Positions 15,460-24,036 of a stretch of DNA of 34,789 bases are shown here, piece after piece. The stretch comes from Actinomadura sp. BRA 177 (lineage in GTDB: Bacteria > Actinomycetota > Actinomycetes > Streptosporangiales > Streptosporangiaceae): assembly GCF_013372625.1 (NCBI RefSeq), contig NZ_JABXFD010000665.1:1-34789 (forward strand), in the 5' to 3' direction. The notes beneath the pieces were generated by a model. The model had not been told where the DNA came from. It was given only the letters and a program-made list of their open reading frames with translations, and ran no database searches. Position numbers and translations under genes: made by a program. The number at the start of each line of letters is the position of its first letter. The stretch's first letter is position 1.

Positions 15460-16647
15460 TCAGGCGACCGTGCCGGCGGCGCGGAGGGCGGCGATCGCGG
15501 CGCCGTCGCGGCCGAGTTCGCGCAGGACGGCGTCGGTGTGCTCGCCGAAGGACGGGATCGGGTCCATGCGGGGCTCGGCGTCCGCGAACGTGATCGGCGG
15601 GAGGAGCGCCCGGATGTCGCCGACCGGGGAGCCCACCTCGCGCCAGCGGTCCCGCTCGGCGAGTTGCGGGTGGGCGATCAGGCCGTGCCCGTCGTTCAGC
15701 GACGCGTTGGCGACACCCGCGCCGTCGAGCCGCCTCAGCAACTCGTCCTGGCCCATGCCGGACGTGACAGCGGCGACGATCGCGTCCACCTTCTCCCGGT
15801 TGCGGACGCGTGCCCGGTTGGTCGCATACTCGGGGTCGGTGACCAGGTCGGGCTTGTCCAAGACCCCGGTGGCCAGCGCCGCCCAACCCCTGTCGTTCTG
15901 CACGCCGATGACCACGTCCACGCCATCGGCGGTCGGATAGGCGTCGTAGGGGGCGATCACCGGGTGGCTGAGCCGGGTGCGCGGTGGCACCGACCCCGTG
16001 TAGAGCGTCGTGTACATCGCCTGGGTCATCCACTCGGCGACCGCGTCGAACATCGCGATCTCGATCGACGCGCCCTGCCCCGTGTTGCCGCGCCGGACGA
16101 GCGCGGCGAGCACGCCGGAGAAGGCGTACATGCCGGCGGCGATGTCGGCCAGCGGCGACCCCGCCTTCACGGGCGTCTCCGGGGTGCCGGTGACGGAGAT
16201 CAGCCCGGCCTCGGCCTGGACGAGCATGTCGTAGGCGCGCTTGTCCCGGTACGGGCCGCTCGTCCCGTATCCGGACATGTCGACCACGATGAGGCGGGGG
16301 TCGCGGGCCCGGAGCACCTCCGCGCCGAACCCGAGCCGCGCCGCCGCACCGGGCGCCAGGTTCTGCAGGAACACGTCGGCGTTCACGACCAGCTCGGCGA
16401 GGATCGCGCGTCCTTCGTCCCGCTTCAGGTCGAGCGCCACCGACTCCTTCGACCGGTTCAGCCACGCGAAGTGCGTGCCGAGCCCGCCGCGCACCGCCGA
16501 GTCGTAGGCGCGGGCGAAGTCGCCGCCGTCCACCCGCTCCACCTTGATGACGCGCGCGCCCTGGTCAGCGAGCTGCCGCGTAGCGAACGGCGCCGCCACC
16601 GCCTGCTCCAGCGCGACAACCGTGATCCCTTCGAATGGCAGCGTCAT
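15460..16647 (-). CDS. CaiB/BaiF family (class III) CoA transferase
   Basis: 395 residues, a class III CoA transferase that moves CoA between acyl-CoA and a free carboxylic acid. Seen: the N-terminal Rossmann segment LADQGARVIKVERVDGGDFAR, the conserved NRSKESVALDLK, and the catalytic-aspartate region DKRAYDMLVQAEAG with Asp140 aligning with the active-site Asp of formyl-CoA transferase. The length is normal. It is the last gene of a crotonase, acyl-CoA dehydrogenase, CoA transferase operon: only 3 bp separate it from the dehydrogenase. It probably activates the acid that the dehydrogenases then oxidise (for example with succinyl-CoA as donor), but the acid is unknown. The ATG at 16647 overlaps no other gene. 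Confidence 0.88.
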   Translation of the reverse strand: MTLPFEGITVVALEQAVAAPFATRQLADQGARVIKVERVDGGDFARAYDSAVRGGLGTHFAWLNRSKESVALDLKRDEGRAILAELVVNADVFLQNLAPGAAARLGFGAEVLRARDPRLIVVDMSGYGTSGPYRDKRAYDMLVQAEAGLISVTGTPETPVKAGSPLADIAAGMYAFSGVLAALVRRGNTGQGASIEIAMFDAVAEWMTQAMYTTLYTGSVPPRTRLSHPVIAPYDAYPTADGVDVVIGVQNDRGWAALATGVLDKPDLVTDPEYATNRARVRNREKVDAIVAAVTSGMGQDELLRRLDGAGVANASLNDGHGLIAHPQLAERDRWREVGSPVGDIRALLPPITFADAEPRMDPIPSFGEHTDAVLRELGRDGAAIAALRAAGTVA

Positions 16648-16650
16648 TGG

Positions 16651-17826
16651 TCAGTCCTCCAGGAGGCGGCGGCCGATGATCATTTTTTGGATGTCGGCGG
16701 TGCCTTCGCCTATCAGGAGCATCGGTGCCTCGCGGTAGAGGCGCTCGATTTCGTACTCCTTGGAGTAGGCGTAGCCGCCGTGGATGCGGAAGGCGTCCTC
16801 GACGACCTCCTTGCAGTACTCGCTGGCGAGGTACTTCGCCATGCCGGCCTCAAGGTCGTTGCGCTCGCCGGAGTCCTTGCGCCGCGCCGCCATGACCATC
16901 ATCTGGTGCGCGGCCTCGACCTTGGTGGCCATCTCGGCGAGGCGGAACAGGACGGCCTGGTGCTCGGCGATCGGCTTGCCGAACGTCTCGCGCTGGCGCG
17001 CGTAGCCGAGGGCCAGTTCGTAGGCGCGCTTCGCGACGCCGCAGCCGCGCGCCGCCACGTTGACGCGGCCCACTTCGACGCCGTCCATCATCTGGTAGAA
17101 GCCGCGGCCCGGTGTCCTACCGAGGATCTGGGACGACGGGACACGGTACCCGTCGAAGATCAGCTCGGTGGTGTCGACGCCCTTGTAGCCCATCTTCTCG
17201 ATCTTGCCGGGGACGGTCAGGCCGGGCGCGACCTCACCGAAGCCAGGGGTCTTGTCGATGAGGAACGTGGTCATGCCGCGGTGGCCGGCGTCTGGGTCGG
17301 TCTTGACGAGCGTGGCGACGAGGTTGGCGGAGCCGCCGTTCGTCAGCCACATCTTCTGGCCGCTGATCAGGTGGTCGTCGCCGTCCGGGACGGCGCGGGT
17401 CTTGATCGCGGAGACGTCGGAGCCGCAGCCGGGCTCCGACATCGAGAAGGCTCCCCGGATCTCGCCGGTCGCCATCTTCGGGAGGTAGTGCGCCTGCTGC
17501 TCGGGCGTGCCGTGGTGGATGATCATCCAGGCGACGATGAAGTGGGTGTTGACGATGCCGGACACGCTCATCCAGCCGCGCGACAGCTCCTCCACGACCA
17601 GGGCGTAGGTCAGCAGGGACGCGCCGAGCCCGCCGTGCTCCTCGCCGATCATCAGGCCGAAGAGCTCGAGGTCCTTCATGCCGTCCACGATGGCCTGCGG
17701 GTACTCGTCGGCGTGCTCCAGGCCGGTGGCGACCGGAAGGATCTCCTTGTCGACGAACGCGCGGACGGTCGCGATGATCTCGCGCTGCTCGTCCGACAGT
17801 CCGTGGGTCTGCTGCAGCCTGCTCAC
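16651..17826 (-). CDS. Acyl-CoA dehydrogenase
   Basis: 391 residues, an FAD-dependent acyl-CoA dehydrogenase. Seen: FAD/substrate-loop motifs AFSMSEPGCGSDVSAIKT and QKMWLTNGG, the RQRETFGKPIAEHQA helix, and IGEGTADIQK near the C-terminus, in which Glu374 matches the catalytic base of medium-chain acyl-CoA dehydrogenase. The start is GTG at 17826 with GAGGACGA just upstream. It sits between the crotonase (9-bp gap) and the CoA transferase (3-bp gap) in one operon. It resembles the divergent dehydrogenase at 19443 in several blocks (DKE-x-x-[23 protein letters not shown]), so the two may be paralogues with related substrates. Specificity unknown. Confidence 0.9.
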   Translation of the reverse strand: MSRLQQTHGLSDEQREIIATVRAFVDKEILPVATGLEHADEYPQAIVDGMKDLELFGLMIGEEHGGLGASLLTYALVVEELSRGWMSVSGIVNTHFIVAWMIIHHGTPEQQAHYLPKMATGEIRGAFSMSEPGCGSDVSAIKTRAVPDGDDHLISGQKMWLTNGGSANLVATLVKTDPDAGHRGMTTFLIDKTPGFGEVAPGLTVPGKIEKMGYKGVDTTELIFDGYRVPSSQILGRTPGRGFYQMMDGVEVGRVNVAARGCGVAKRAYELALGYARQRETFGKPIAEHQAVLFRLAEMATKVEAAHQMMVMAARRKDSGERNDLEAGMAKYLASEYCKEVVEDAFRIHGGYAYSKEYEIERLYREAPMLLIGEGTADIQKMIIGRRLLED

Positions 17827-17835
17827 TCGTCCTCC

Positions 17836-18612
17836 TCAGCGGCCTTCGAAGCGCGGTGCGCGGCGTCCGGCGAACGCGGCGCGGCCCTCGGCGAAGTCGG
17901 CGCTGCCGAACAGGGCGGCCTGCTCCTCGCGCTCGGATTCCAGCAGCCGCTTCAGGCTGTGGTCGGCGCGGGCCAGCAGCCGCTTGGCGGCGGCGACCGA
18001 CAGCGGGGCGAGCGCGGCGGCCTCGGCGGCCAGGTCCAGCGCGGCGTCGAGGGCCGTGCCGGACGGGACGAGGGAGTCGGCGAGGCCGATCTCATAGGCG
18101 CGGGGCGCGGGGACCGTCCGCCCGAACACGAGCATCTCCTTGGCGGGTCCCATGCCGACGCGCTGCGGGAGCGTCCAGAGCAGGCCGCCGTCCGCGACGA
18201 GGCCGACCTTGCCGAACGCGGCGACGAATCGGGCGTCCTCGGCGGCGACCACGCGGTCGCAGACGGCGGCGAGGGACACGCCGAGCCCGGCGGCGGCGCC
18301 CTCGACCGCCGCGATCACGGGGGTACCGCCCGTCGCGATGAGCCGGACGGCCTTGTGCACGGGAGCGAGCCGGTCCCGGACGGCGTCGGGGCCGACGCCT
18401 TCCATCGACCGGATGTCGCCGCCCGCCGAGAACGTCCCGCCCGCGCCGGTCAGCACGATCGCCCGGACCGCCGGGTCGTCGGCCGCGCGCCGCAGTTCCT
18501 CCAGGAGCCGCTCCCGCATCGGGATGTCGATCGCGTTGCGCGCCTCCGGCCGGTTCAGCGTGAGCACGCGCGCCGCGCCGCGGCCGGTGACCGTGACCAC
18601 ATGGTCGTCCAT
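17836..18612 (-). CDS. Enoyl-CoA hydratase/isomerase family protein
   Basis: 258 residues, crotonase fold. Seen: LNRPEARNAID, the first oxyanion-hole segment TFSAGGDIRSM, and EGAAAGLGVSLAAVCD. At the position of the first catalytic Glu of rat enoyl-CoA hydratase (QPEILLG) this protein has FGKVGLVADGG, so that Glu is absent, while a Glu is present in AKEMLVFG. The GLVADGG-LLWTLPQR pattern is closer to PaaG-type isomerases than to hydratases; this is a by-eye comparison. It is the first gene of the three-gene operon, starting with ATG at 18612 after GGGAGGGC. Confidence 0.85.
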   Translation of the reverse strand: MDDHVVTVTGRGAARVLTLNRPEARNAIDIPMRERLLEELRRAADDPAVRAIVLTGAGGTFSAGGDIRSMEGVGPDAVRDRLAPVHKAVRLIATGGTPVIAAVEGAAAGLGVSLAAVCDRVVAAEDARFVAAFGKVGLVADGGLLWTLPQRVGMGPAKEMLVFGRTVPAPRAYEIGLADSLVPSGTALDAALDLAAEAAALAPLSVAAAKRLLARADHSLKRLLESEREEQAALFGSADFAEGRAAFAGRRAPRFEGR

Positions 18613-18661
18613 CAGCCCTCCCGAAAATTTTTTATACGATACGGCGAGCGGAGAAGCGGAG
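18613..18661 (-). promoter_or_regulatory. AT-rich promoter/operator region of the crotonase operon
   Basis: The 49-bp gap between gntR and the crotonase gene contains, on the minus strand, GTATCGTATAAAAAATTTTC followed by the GGGAGGG ribosome binding site. Such an A/T run stands out sharply in this very GC-rich DNA. TATAAA can serve as a -10, and TAT-N3-ATA is a possible GntR/FCD half-site pair. Which protein binds is inferred from the neighbour only. Confidence 0.5.
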
Positions 18662-19357
18662 TCACTCCGCCCCGGTCTCCCAGAAGCCCTGCGCCTCCAG
18701 ATGGACGACCAGCAGCGTGCCCGCGTGCCGGATGTGGGCGCGCATCGCCTGCCGCGCGCCGTCGGCGTCCCCGGACCGCAGCGCGGCGAGGACGAGATGG
18801 TGGTCGTCGACCGACGCCCGCGTCCAGCCGTCGATGCTGGAGTAGAACCGGCGCGGCGCGTACCGGACCACGGTCTGCAGCAGCCAGGCCGTCTTCGGCG
18901 ATCCGGCGCACAGGTTGATCAGCCGGTGGAACTCGTGGTTGGCGCGCTCGATGCCCGCCGAGTCCCCCGCCTCGGACGCCGCCTCCAGCTGCGCCTGGAA
19001 CCGGTCGAGGGAGGCCAGCTCCGTCTCCGCGATCGTCCCGGCGGCGCGGGCGGCCAGCTCGCCGGCGAAGTACGCCTGCGCCTCGAACAGGTCCTGGACG
19101 TCCTGCCGGGTCAGCGGCGCCGGCATGAACCCGCGGCGCGGCTCCAGGGTCACGAACCCCTCGCCGCGCAGCGACAGCAGCGCCTCCCGGACGGGCGTGA
19201 CGCTGATCCCAAGGTCCTCGGCGATCCGCTCCAGGCGGAGGAACTCACCGTGCCTGACCTGCCCCGACATGATGAGGTCGCGGACGTAGGCGGCGACCTC
19301 GTCGCTCAGCTGGCGACGCCTGCCGAGGGCGCGGCCACCGGAACGGGCAACGGTCAT
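18662..19357 (-). CDS. GntR family regulator, FadR/FCD subfamily
   Basis: 231 residues. The N-terminal winged helix (about 15-80) includes VAAYVRDLIMSGQ, LERIAEDLGISVTPVREAL and EGFVTLEPRRGFM, the standard GntR signature. The C-terminal FCD domain contains DLFEAQAYFAGELAA, NHEFHRLI and DDHHLVLAALRSGDADGARQAMRAHI, with the histidines and aspartate that usually bind a metal and a carboxylate ligand. It lies between the crotonase operon (same strand, downstream) and a divergent acyl-CoA dehydrogenase gene, and is the likely repressor of both. The start is ATG at 19357 with GGGGGAGAGG just upstream; the frame is open further upstream but without conserved sequence. Confidence 0.9.
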   Translation of the reverse strand: MTVARSGGRALGRRRQLSDEVAAYVRDLIMSGQVRHGEFLRLERIAEDLGISVTPVREALLSLRGEGFVTLEPRRGFMPAPLTRQDVQDLFEAQAYFAGELAARAAGTIAETELASLDRFQAQLEAASEAGDSAGIERANHEFHRLINLCAGSPKTAWLLQTVVRYAPRRFYSSIDGWTRASVDDHHLVLAALRSGDADGARQAMRAHIRHAGTLLVVHLEAQGFWETGAE

Positions 19358-19442
19358 CCTCTCCCCCGATGCGGTTGCGTGAGTGGGGTGTATTTTCAAA
19401 TCAAATATATGAGAGATCGCTCGCGTGCGGGAGGACTGCGCC
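19358..19442. promoter_or_regulatory. Divergent gntR / acyl-CoA dehydrogenase promoter region
   Basis: The 85-bp gap has an AT-rich core, TGTATTTTCAAATCAAATAT (19389-19408), in otherwise GC-rich DNA, with TATTT and AAATA arms 7 nt apart forming a dyad. TATATG just to the right could be a -10 for the plus-strand gene. It is a plausible binding region for the GntR protein. Confidence 0.5.
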
Positions 19443-20594
19443 GTGTTCATGCTCAGCGACGAGGAGCGCGCCATCGTCGAGGTCGTCGCGGACTTCGTCG
19501 ACAAGGAGGTCCGCCCGGTCGCCCGCGACTTGGAGCACGCGGGCACCTACCCCGCCCGGCTCATCGACCGGATGAAGGAGCTCGGCGTCTACGGGCTCGC
19601 CGTCCCCGAGCCGTACGGCGACGTCAGCGTGTCCAAGGCGTGCTACGCGCTCGTCACCGAGGAGCTGGCGCGCGGCTGGATGACCCTGGCCGGCGCGTTC
19701 GGCGGGCATACGGTCGTCTCGCACCTGCTCGCGGTGTTCGGGACCGACGAGCAGAAGGCCCGCTACCTGCCCCGGATGGCGACCGGCGAGCTGCGCGCCA
19801 CGATGGCGCTCACCGAGCCGTCCGGCGGCTCCGACCTGCAGGCGATGAGCACGACCGCGCGGCGGGACGGCGACCGGTACGTCGTCGACGGCGCCAAAAT
19901 GTGGATCACCAACGCGCGGATGTCGGGCCTCATCGCGCTGATGTGCAAGACCGACCCCGCCGCATCCCCTCGCCACAAGGGCATCAGCATCCTGCTGGTG
20001 GAGCAGGGCCCCGGCCTGACCGTCTCCCGCGACCTGCCGAAACTCGGCTACAAGGGCGTGGAGAGCTGCGAGCTGTCGTTCGACGGCTACGAGGCGCCGC
20101 TCGACGCGCTGCTCGGCGGCGAGGAGGGGCGCGGCTTCGCCCAGATGATGCGCGGCCTCGAAGTGGGCCGCATCCAGGTCGCGGCGCGAGCACTGGGCGT
20201 CGGACGCGCCGCCCTTGAGGACTCCCTGCGCTACGCCCAGGAACGTGAGGCGTTCGGCAAGCCGATCTGGCAGCACCAGTCGATCGGCAACTACCTCGCC
20301 GACATGGCCACGCAGCTGCGGGCGGCGCGGCTGCTCACCCTCGACGCCGCCCGGCTGCTGGACGCGGGCGAGCGCTGCGACATGGAGGCGGGCATGGCCA
20401 AGCTGTACGCGTCCGAGGCGGCGATGCAGATCGCGCTGAACGCGGTCCGGATCCACGGTGCGGCCGGGTACTCCACCGAGTTCGACGTCGAGCGCTACTT
20501 CCGCGACGCACCGCTGATGATCGTCGGCGAGGGGACGAACGAGATCCAGCGCAACGTGATCGTCAAACAGCTGATCGAGCGCAACCGGATCTAG
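19443..20594 (+). CDS. Acyl-CoA dehydrogenase
   Basis: 383 residues, an FAD-dependent acyl-CoA dehydrogenase. Seen: [17 protein letters not shown] and [12 protein letters not shown] (flavin and substrate loops), [15 protein letters not shown], and [10 protein letters not shown] near the C-terminus, where Glu363 fits the medium-chain-type catalytic base. A second glutamate in LEVGRIQV lies where isovaleryl-CoA dehydrogenase has its base. The GTG at 19443 is chosen because GGGAGGA lies about 10 bp before it; a GTG at 19425 is possible but lacks such a site. It is transcribed divergently from gntR and is probably co-regulated with the crotonase operon. Its stop TAG overlaps the stop of the convergent glycerol kinase (CTAG, 20591-20594). 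Confidence 0.9.
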   Translation: MFMLSDEERAIVEVVADFVDKEVRPVARDLEHAGTYPARLIDRMKELGVYGLAVPEPYGDVSVSKACYALVTEELARGWMTLAGAFGGHTVVSHLLAVFGTDEQKARYLPRMATGELRATMALTEPSGGSDLQAMSTTARRDGDRYVVDGAKMWITNARMSGLIALMCKTDPAASPRHKGISILLVEQGPGLTVSRDLPKLGYKGVESCELSFDGYEAPLDALLGGEEGRGFAQMMRGLEVGRIQVAARALGVGRAALEDSLRYAQEREAFGKPIWQHQSIGNYLADMATQLRAARLLTLDAARLLDAGERCDMEAGMAKLYASEAAMQIALNAVRIHGAAGYSTEFDVERYFRDAPLMIVGEGTNEIQRNVIVKQLIERNRI

Positions 20595-22117
20595 GGTGCG
20601 GCCGCCGGGTCCTCGCCGGCGCGGATCCAGTCGAACGTCCGCTCCACGGCGCGCTTCCAGTTGTCGTACTCGGTGGCGCGCCGGGCGGGCTCCATCGCCG
20701 GGACCCACCGGGCGGCGCGGTGCCAGTTGCGCCGCAGCCCTTCCAGGCCCGCCCAGTAGCCGACCGCGAGCCCGGCGGCGTAGGCGGCGCCGAGCGACAC
20801 CGTCTCGACCACCATCGGCCGCTCCACCGGCACGTTCACCACGTCCGCGACCATCTGCATGACGAGGTTGTCGGACGTCATGCCGCCGTCGGCCTTCAGC
20901 TCCTTCAGGCCGAGCCCGGAGTCGGCGTTCATCGCGTCCACCACCTCGCGGGTCTGCCAGGCGGTCGCCTCCAGCACGGCCCGCGCCAGGTGCCCCTTCG
21001 TGATGTAGGACGTGAGGCCGACGATGATGCCGCGCGCCTCGCTGCGCCAGTGCGGGGCGAACAGCCCGGAGAACGCGGGGACGATGTAGCAGCCGCCGTT
21101 GTCGCCGACCGACCGGGCGAGGGTCTCGATCTCCGGCGCGGTGGTGATCAGCCCGAGGCCGTCCCGGAACCACTGGACGAGCGCGCCGGTGATCGCGATC
21201 GAGCCCTCCAGCGCGTACACGGCCGGCTCGTCGCCGATCTTGTAGCCGACGGTGGTGAGCAGCCCGTTGTCCGACTTCACCGGCGCGGTGCCGGTGTTCA
21301 TCAGCAGGAACGCGCCCGTCCCGTAGGTGCACTTGGTCTCGCCCGGGGCGAAGCAGGTCTGCCCGAACAGGGCGGCCTGCTGGTCGCCGAGCGCGGCGCC
21401 GATGAGGACACCGGGGAACACGCGGCGGGCCGTCCCGTAGGTCTCGGTGGACGACCTGATCTCCGGGAGCATCGCCTTCGGCACGCCGAAGAAGTCGAGC
21501 AGGCCGTCGTCCCAGGCGAGGGTCTGCAGGTCCATCAGCAGGGTGCGGCTCGCGTTGGTGACGTCCGTGACGTGGACGCCGCCGTCGACGCCCCCGGACA
21601 GGTTCCAGATCAGCCAGCTCTCCATCGTGCCGAACAGGACTTCGCCGCGTTCGGCACGTTCCCGCAGGCCGGGCGTGTGGTCGAGCAGCCAGCGGATGCG
21701 CGGGGCGGAGAAGTAGGTGGCGAGCGGCAGCCCGCTGCGCTCGGTGACCACCGCGGCGCCGGGGGCGCGGGACAACTCGTCCACGAGGGCGCCGGTGCGC
21801 ATGTCCTGCCACACGATCGCGCGGCCGATCGGGACGCCCGTCACCCGGTCCCACAGGACCGTCGTCTCCCGCTGGTTGGCGATCCCGACCGCCGCGACCT
21901 GGGCGGCGGTCGCACCCGCCTGAGCAAGCGCTTCCGGGGCGATCCGCTCAAGGTTGCGCCAGATCTCCATCGGGTCGTGCTCGACCCAGCCGGGTCTCGG
22001 GAAGTGCTGCCGGTGCTCACGCTGCGTCACCGACACGAGGCGTCCGCCGTGGTCGAACAGAATGCACCGCGTGGACGTGGTGCCCTGGTCGATCGACATC
22101 ACGTACCGTTCGGTCAC
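20591..22117 (-). CDS. glpK: Glycerol kinase (first copy, with the IclR gene)
   Basis: 508 residues, FGGY-family glycerol kinase: ATP-dependent phosphorylation of glycerol to sn-glycerol 3-phosphate in the cytoplasm. Seen: the phosphate-1 motif [24 protein letters not shown], the substrate region AIVWQDMRT, and [23 protein letters not shown] and [11 protein letters not shown]. It is full length, with no missing motif noticed. It follows the IclR gene by 24 bp on the same strand, so the two are probably co-transcribed from the same control region as the divergent glpF-glpK-glpD. A second, clearly paralogous kinase lies at 24037-25554. The start is ATG... read as [12 protein letters not shown] at 22117. 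Confidence 0.93.
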   Translation of the reverse strand: MTERYVMSIDQGTTSTRCILFDHGGRLVSVTQREHRQHFPRPGWVEHDPMEIWRNLERIAPEALAQAGATAAQVAAVGIANQRETTVLWDRVTGVPIGRAIVWQDMRTGALVDELSRAPGAAVVTERSGLPLATYFSAPRIRWLLDHTPGLRERAERGEVLFGTMESWLIWNLSGGVDGGVHVTDVTNASRTLLMDLQTLAWDDGLLDFFGVPKAMLPEIRSSTETYGTARRVFPGVLIGAALGDQQAALFGQTCFAPGETKCTYGTGAFLLMNTGTAPVKSDNGLLTTVGYKIGDEPAVYALEGSIAITGALVQWFRDGLGLITTAPEIETLARSVGDNGGCYIVPAFSGLFAPHWRSEARGIIVGLTSYITKGHLARAVLEATAWQTREVVDAMNADSGLGLKELKADGGMTSDNLVMQMVADVVNVPVERPMVVETVSLGAAYAAGLAVGYWAGLEGLRRNWHRAARWVPAMEPARRATEYDNWKRAVERTFDWIRAGEDPAAAP

Positions 22118-22141
22118 GCTCGACCACCTCCCGCGCGGGTG

Positions 22142-22909
22142 TCACCAGCGCGAGCCGCCGAGGTCGCGGGACACGGCGCGGGCCGCGTCCCGCACGAAGG
22201 CGACGAGCCTCGGCTCGGGGACGCGGCGGGTGTCGCAGACCCGCTCGACCGCGCCGGAGATGCCGATGGCGCCGACGACGAGTCCCCCGTACCCGCGGAT
22301 CGGCGCGGCGATGCCGGCGTCGCCGATGGACAGCTCCTCGATCTCGGCGGCCCAGCCGTTCTCCCGCACCCGGGTGGCGGCCCGTGCGAGGTCGCGCGGA
22401 TCGGTGATGGTGCGGCGGCAGTACGACTCCAGGGCGGTGTCGCGGATGGACGCCGCCGCGTTGGCGTCGTGGGCGAGCAGCGCCTTGCCGAGCGCGGTGG
22501 CGTGCAGCGGCAGCAGCGACCCGACGTCCATCGCCTGGAGCGTGTCGTCCGGCCGGAACACGTGGTGGACGACCAGGACCTTCCCCTCCAGCAGCGTCCC
22601 GATCCGGACGGCCTCGCCGCTGCGCGAGGCGAGCGCGTCGGCCCAGTTGATGGCGCGGGAGCGCAGCTCGTTGACGTCCAGGTAGCTGGTGCCGAGGTGC
22701 AGCAGGGCGGCGCCGAGCTGGTACTTGCCGGTGCCGCCGTCCTGCTCGACGAAGCCGACGCGCTCCAGGGTGCGCAGGATGCCGTGCGCGGTGCCCCGGG
22801 CGAGGCCCAGCGAACTGGCGATCTCGCCGACCCCGAGGCGGCCCGAACTCGCGGCGAGCAGCCGCAGGATCGCGGCGGCGCGCTCGATCGACTGCACAGG
22901 TCCGGGCAT
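22142..22909 (-). CDS. IclR family regulator, GylR-like
   Basis: 255 residues. The N-terminal winged helix (about 5-65) reads SIERAAAILRLLAASSG and LGVGEIASSLGLARGTAHGI; the C-terminal IclR effector domain includes LPLHATALGKALLAHD and GIAAPIRGYGGLVVGAIGISG. It is placed between a glycerol kinase and a divergent glpF, as expected of the IclR-type glycerol regulator known as GylR in Streptomyces; the effector is likely glycerol 3-phosphate or glycerol (family knowledge). The start is ATG at 22909; the open frame continues upstream through a low-complexity Asp run that overlaps the operator region, so I do not extend it. Palindromes in the 246-bp gap upstream are the likely operators. Confidence 0.87.
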   Translation of the reverse strand: MPGPVQSIERAAAILRLLAASSGRLGVGEIASSLGLARGTAHGILRTLERVGFVEQDGGTGKYQLGAALLHLGTSYLDVNELRSRAINWADALASRSGEAVRIGTLLEGKVLVVHHVFRPDDTLQAMDVGSLLPLHATALGKALLAHDANAAASIRDTALESYCRRTITDPRDLARAATRVRENGWAAEIEELSIGDAGIAAPIRGYGGLVVGAIGISGAVERVCDTRRVPEPRLVAFVRDAARAVSRDLGGSRW

Positions 22910-22937
22910 GAATCCGATGCTAGTTGGCCCGGCAGGG

Positions 22938-22954
22938 TGCCGACATTGTCGGCA
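22938..22954. promoter_or_regulatory. Operator 1 of the glycerol locus: 17-bp perfect palindrome
   Basis: TGCCGACA-T-TGTCGGCA is a perfect palindrome 28 bp upstream of the iclR start. Its core CGACATTGTCG and the flanking GCAGC recur 114 bp away at 23055-23070. Likely a binding site for the adjacent IclR protein; the assignment is inferred. Confidence 0.65.
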
Positions 22955-22998
22955 GCCGTCGTCATCGTCGTCGTCACTGCCGCGAACTGCCCGGATTC

Positions 22999-23014
22999 TG
23001 TGATCTCGTGCACA
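22999..23014. promoter_or_regulatory. CRP-like site between the two IclR-type palindromes
   Basis: TGTGATCTCGTGCACA matches the CRP/GlxR consensus TGTGA-N6-TCACA in 9 of 10 defined positions, and the symmetric TCTGTG...CACAGA arms extend the dyad by a base on each side. It lies midway in the iclR-glpF gap, as expected for catabolite control of glycerol use. Confidence 0.55.
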
Positions 23015-23054
23015 GACTGGAGGGTAACCGGCACCGGGCATCGGGGAAAGTGTT

Positions 23055-23065
23055 CGACATTGTCG
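23055..23065. promoter_or_regulatory. Operator 2 of the glycerol locus (CGACATTGTCG)
   Basis: CGACA-T-TGTCG is a perfect 11-bp palindrome; 16 bp (CGACATTGTCGGCAGC) are identical to operator 1. It is 90 bp upstream of the glpF start, so it probably serves the glpFKD direction while operator 1 is nearer iclR. Confidence 0.62.
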
Positions 23066-23155
23066 GCAGCGTCCCGTTGTCGCCGGTTCCGTCGCGGCTT
23101 AGCGTCCTGGCCAGCCTCACGGGGCTCGCGTCCACCCCACCGCCGAGGAGCGCCC

Positions 23156-24001
23156 ATGACGGAACGCACCGCGCAACGACCCAGAATCCCCGCACTGGCC
23201 GGCGAGCTCGCGGCCGAGTTCGCCGGCACCATGATCCTCATCCTGTTCGGCGTCGGCGTCGTCGCGCAGGTCGTGGCCGGCGGCCCCGGCCTCGGCGGCC
23301 ACGACAGCATCGCCTGGGCCTGGGGCCTCGGCGTGACGCTCGGCGTCTACGTCTCGGCGCGGATCAGCGGCGCCCACATCAACCCGGCCGTGACCATCGC
23401 CCTCGCCGCGTTCCGGGAGTTCGCCTGGCGCAAGACGGCGCCCTACATCGCCGCGCAGACCGCGGGGGCGTTCGTCGCGGCGCTGATCGTCCGGTGGAAC
23501 TACAGCGAGGTGCTCGCCAAGGTCGACCCCGGCCACACCATCAAGACGCAGGGCGTCTTCTCGACCCTGCCCGGCAACGGCACCCTCCCGGTCGGCACCT
23601 GGGGCGCGTTCCGCGACCAGATCATCGGCACCGCCATCCTGCTCTTCGTGATCAAGGCGCTGACCGACGTGCGCAACGCCCCGCCGCTGGCCAACCTCGC
23701 CCCGTTCATGATCGGCCTGCTGGTGGTGGCGATCGGCATGGCGTTCGGCACCGACGCCGGCTACGCGATCAACCCGGCCCGCGACTTCGGGCCCCGGCTC
23801 GCCTCGTTCCTCACCGGCTACGGCGGCGCGTGGCGGGACCAGTACGGCCACCTGTACTTCTGGGTCCCGATCGTCGGCCCGCTCATCGGCGGCGTCCTCG
23901 GCGTCGGGCTCTACAAGGCCCTGATCGGACGGTTCCTGCCCGCCGAGGAGGAGCCGCCCCAGGAGACCGCGAAGCCCGAACCGCAGTACGAGACCGCCTG
24001 A
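23156..24001 (+). CDS. glpF: Glycerol uptake facilitator (aquaglyceroporin)
   Basis: 281 residues, an MIP-family channel in the cytoplasmic membrane that lets glycerol diffuse in. Seen: two NPA boxes, GAHINPAVT (NPA 76-78) and [11 protein letters not shown] (NPARD 206-210); the Asp after the second box is the mark of glycerol facilitators rather than water channels. About six hydrophobic helices are evident (for example [17 protein letters not shown] and [14 protein letters not shown]), with a short charged C-terminal tail. The ATG at 23156 follows GAGGAG. It is first in a glpF-glpK-glpD operon, divergent from the IclR regulator. Confidence 0.94.
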   Translation: MTERTAQRPRIPALAGELAAEFAGTMILILFGVGVVAQVVAGGPGLGGHDSIAWAWGLGVTLGVYVSARISGAHINPAVTIALAAFREFAWRKTAPYIAAQTAGAFVAALIVRWNYSEVLAKVDPGHTIKTQGVFSTLPGNGTLPVGTWGAFRDQIIGTAILLFVIKALTDVRNAPPLANLAPFMIGLLVVAIGMAFGTDAGYAINPARDFGPRLASFLTGYGGAWRDQYGHLYFWVPIVGPLIGGVLGVGLYKALIGRFLPAEEEPPQETAKPEPQYETA

Positions 24002-24036
24002 CCCGTCCCGTCCCCACGTCCCAGGAGACCGCGCGC

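Noticed and set aside
14365-18918. A 1517-codon plus-strand frame across five minus-strand genes
   Set aside because: It spans several well-supported genes in antisense, has no domain and is explained by GC-driven lack of stop codons.
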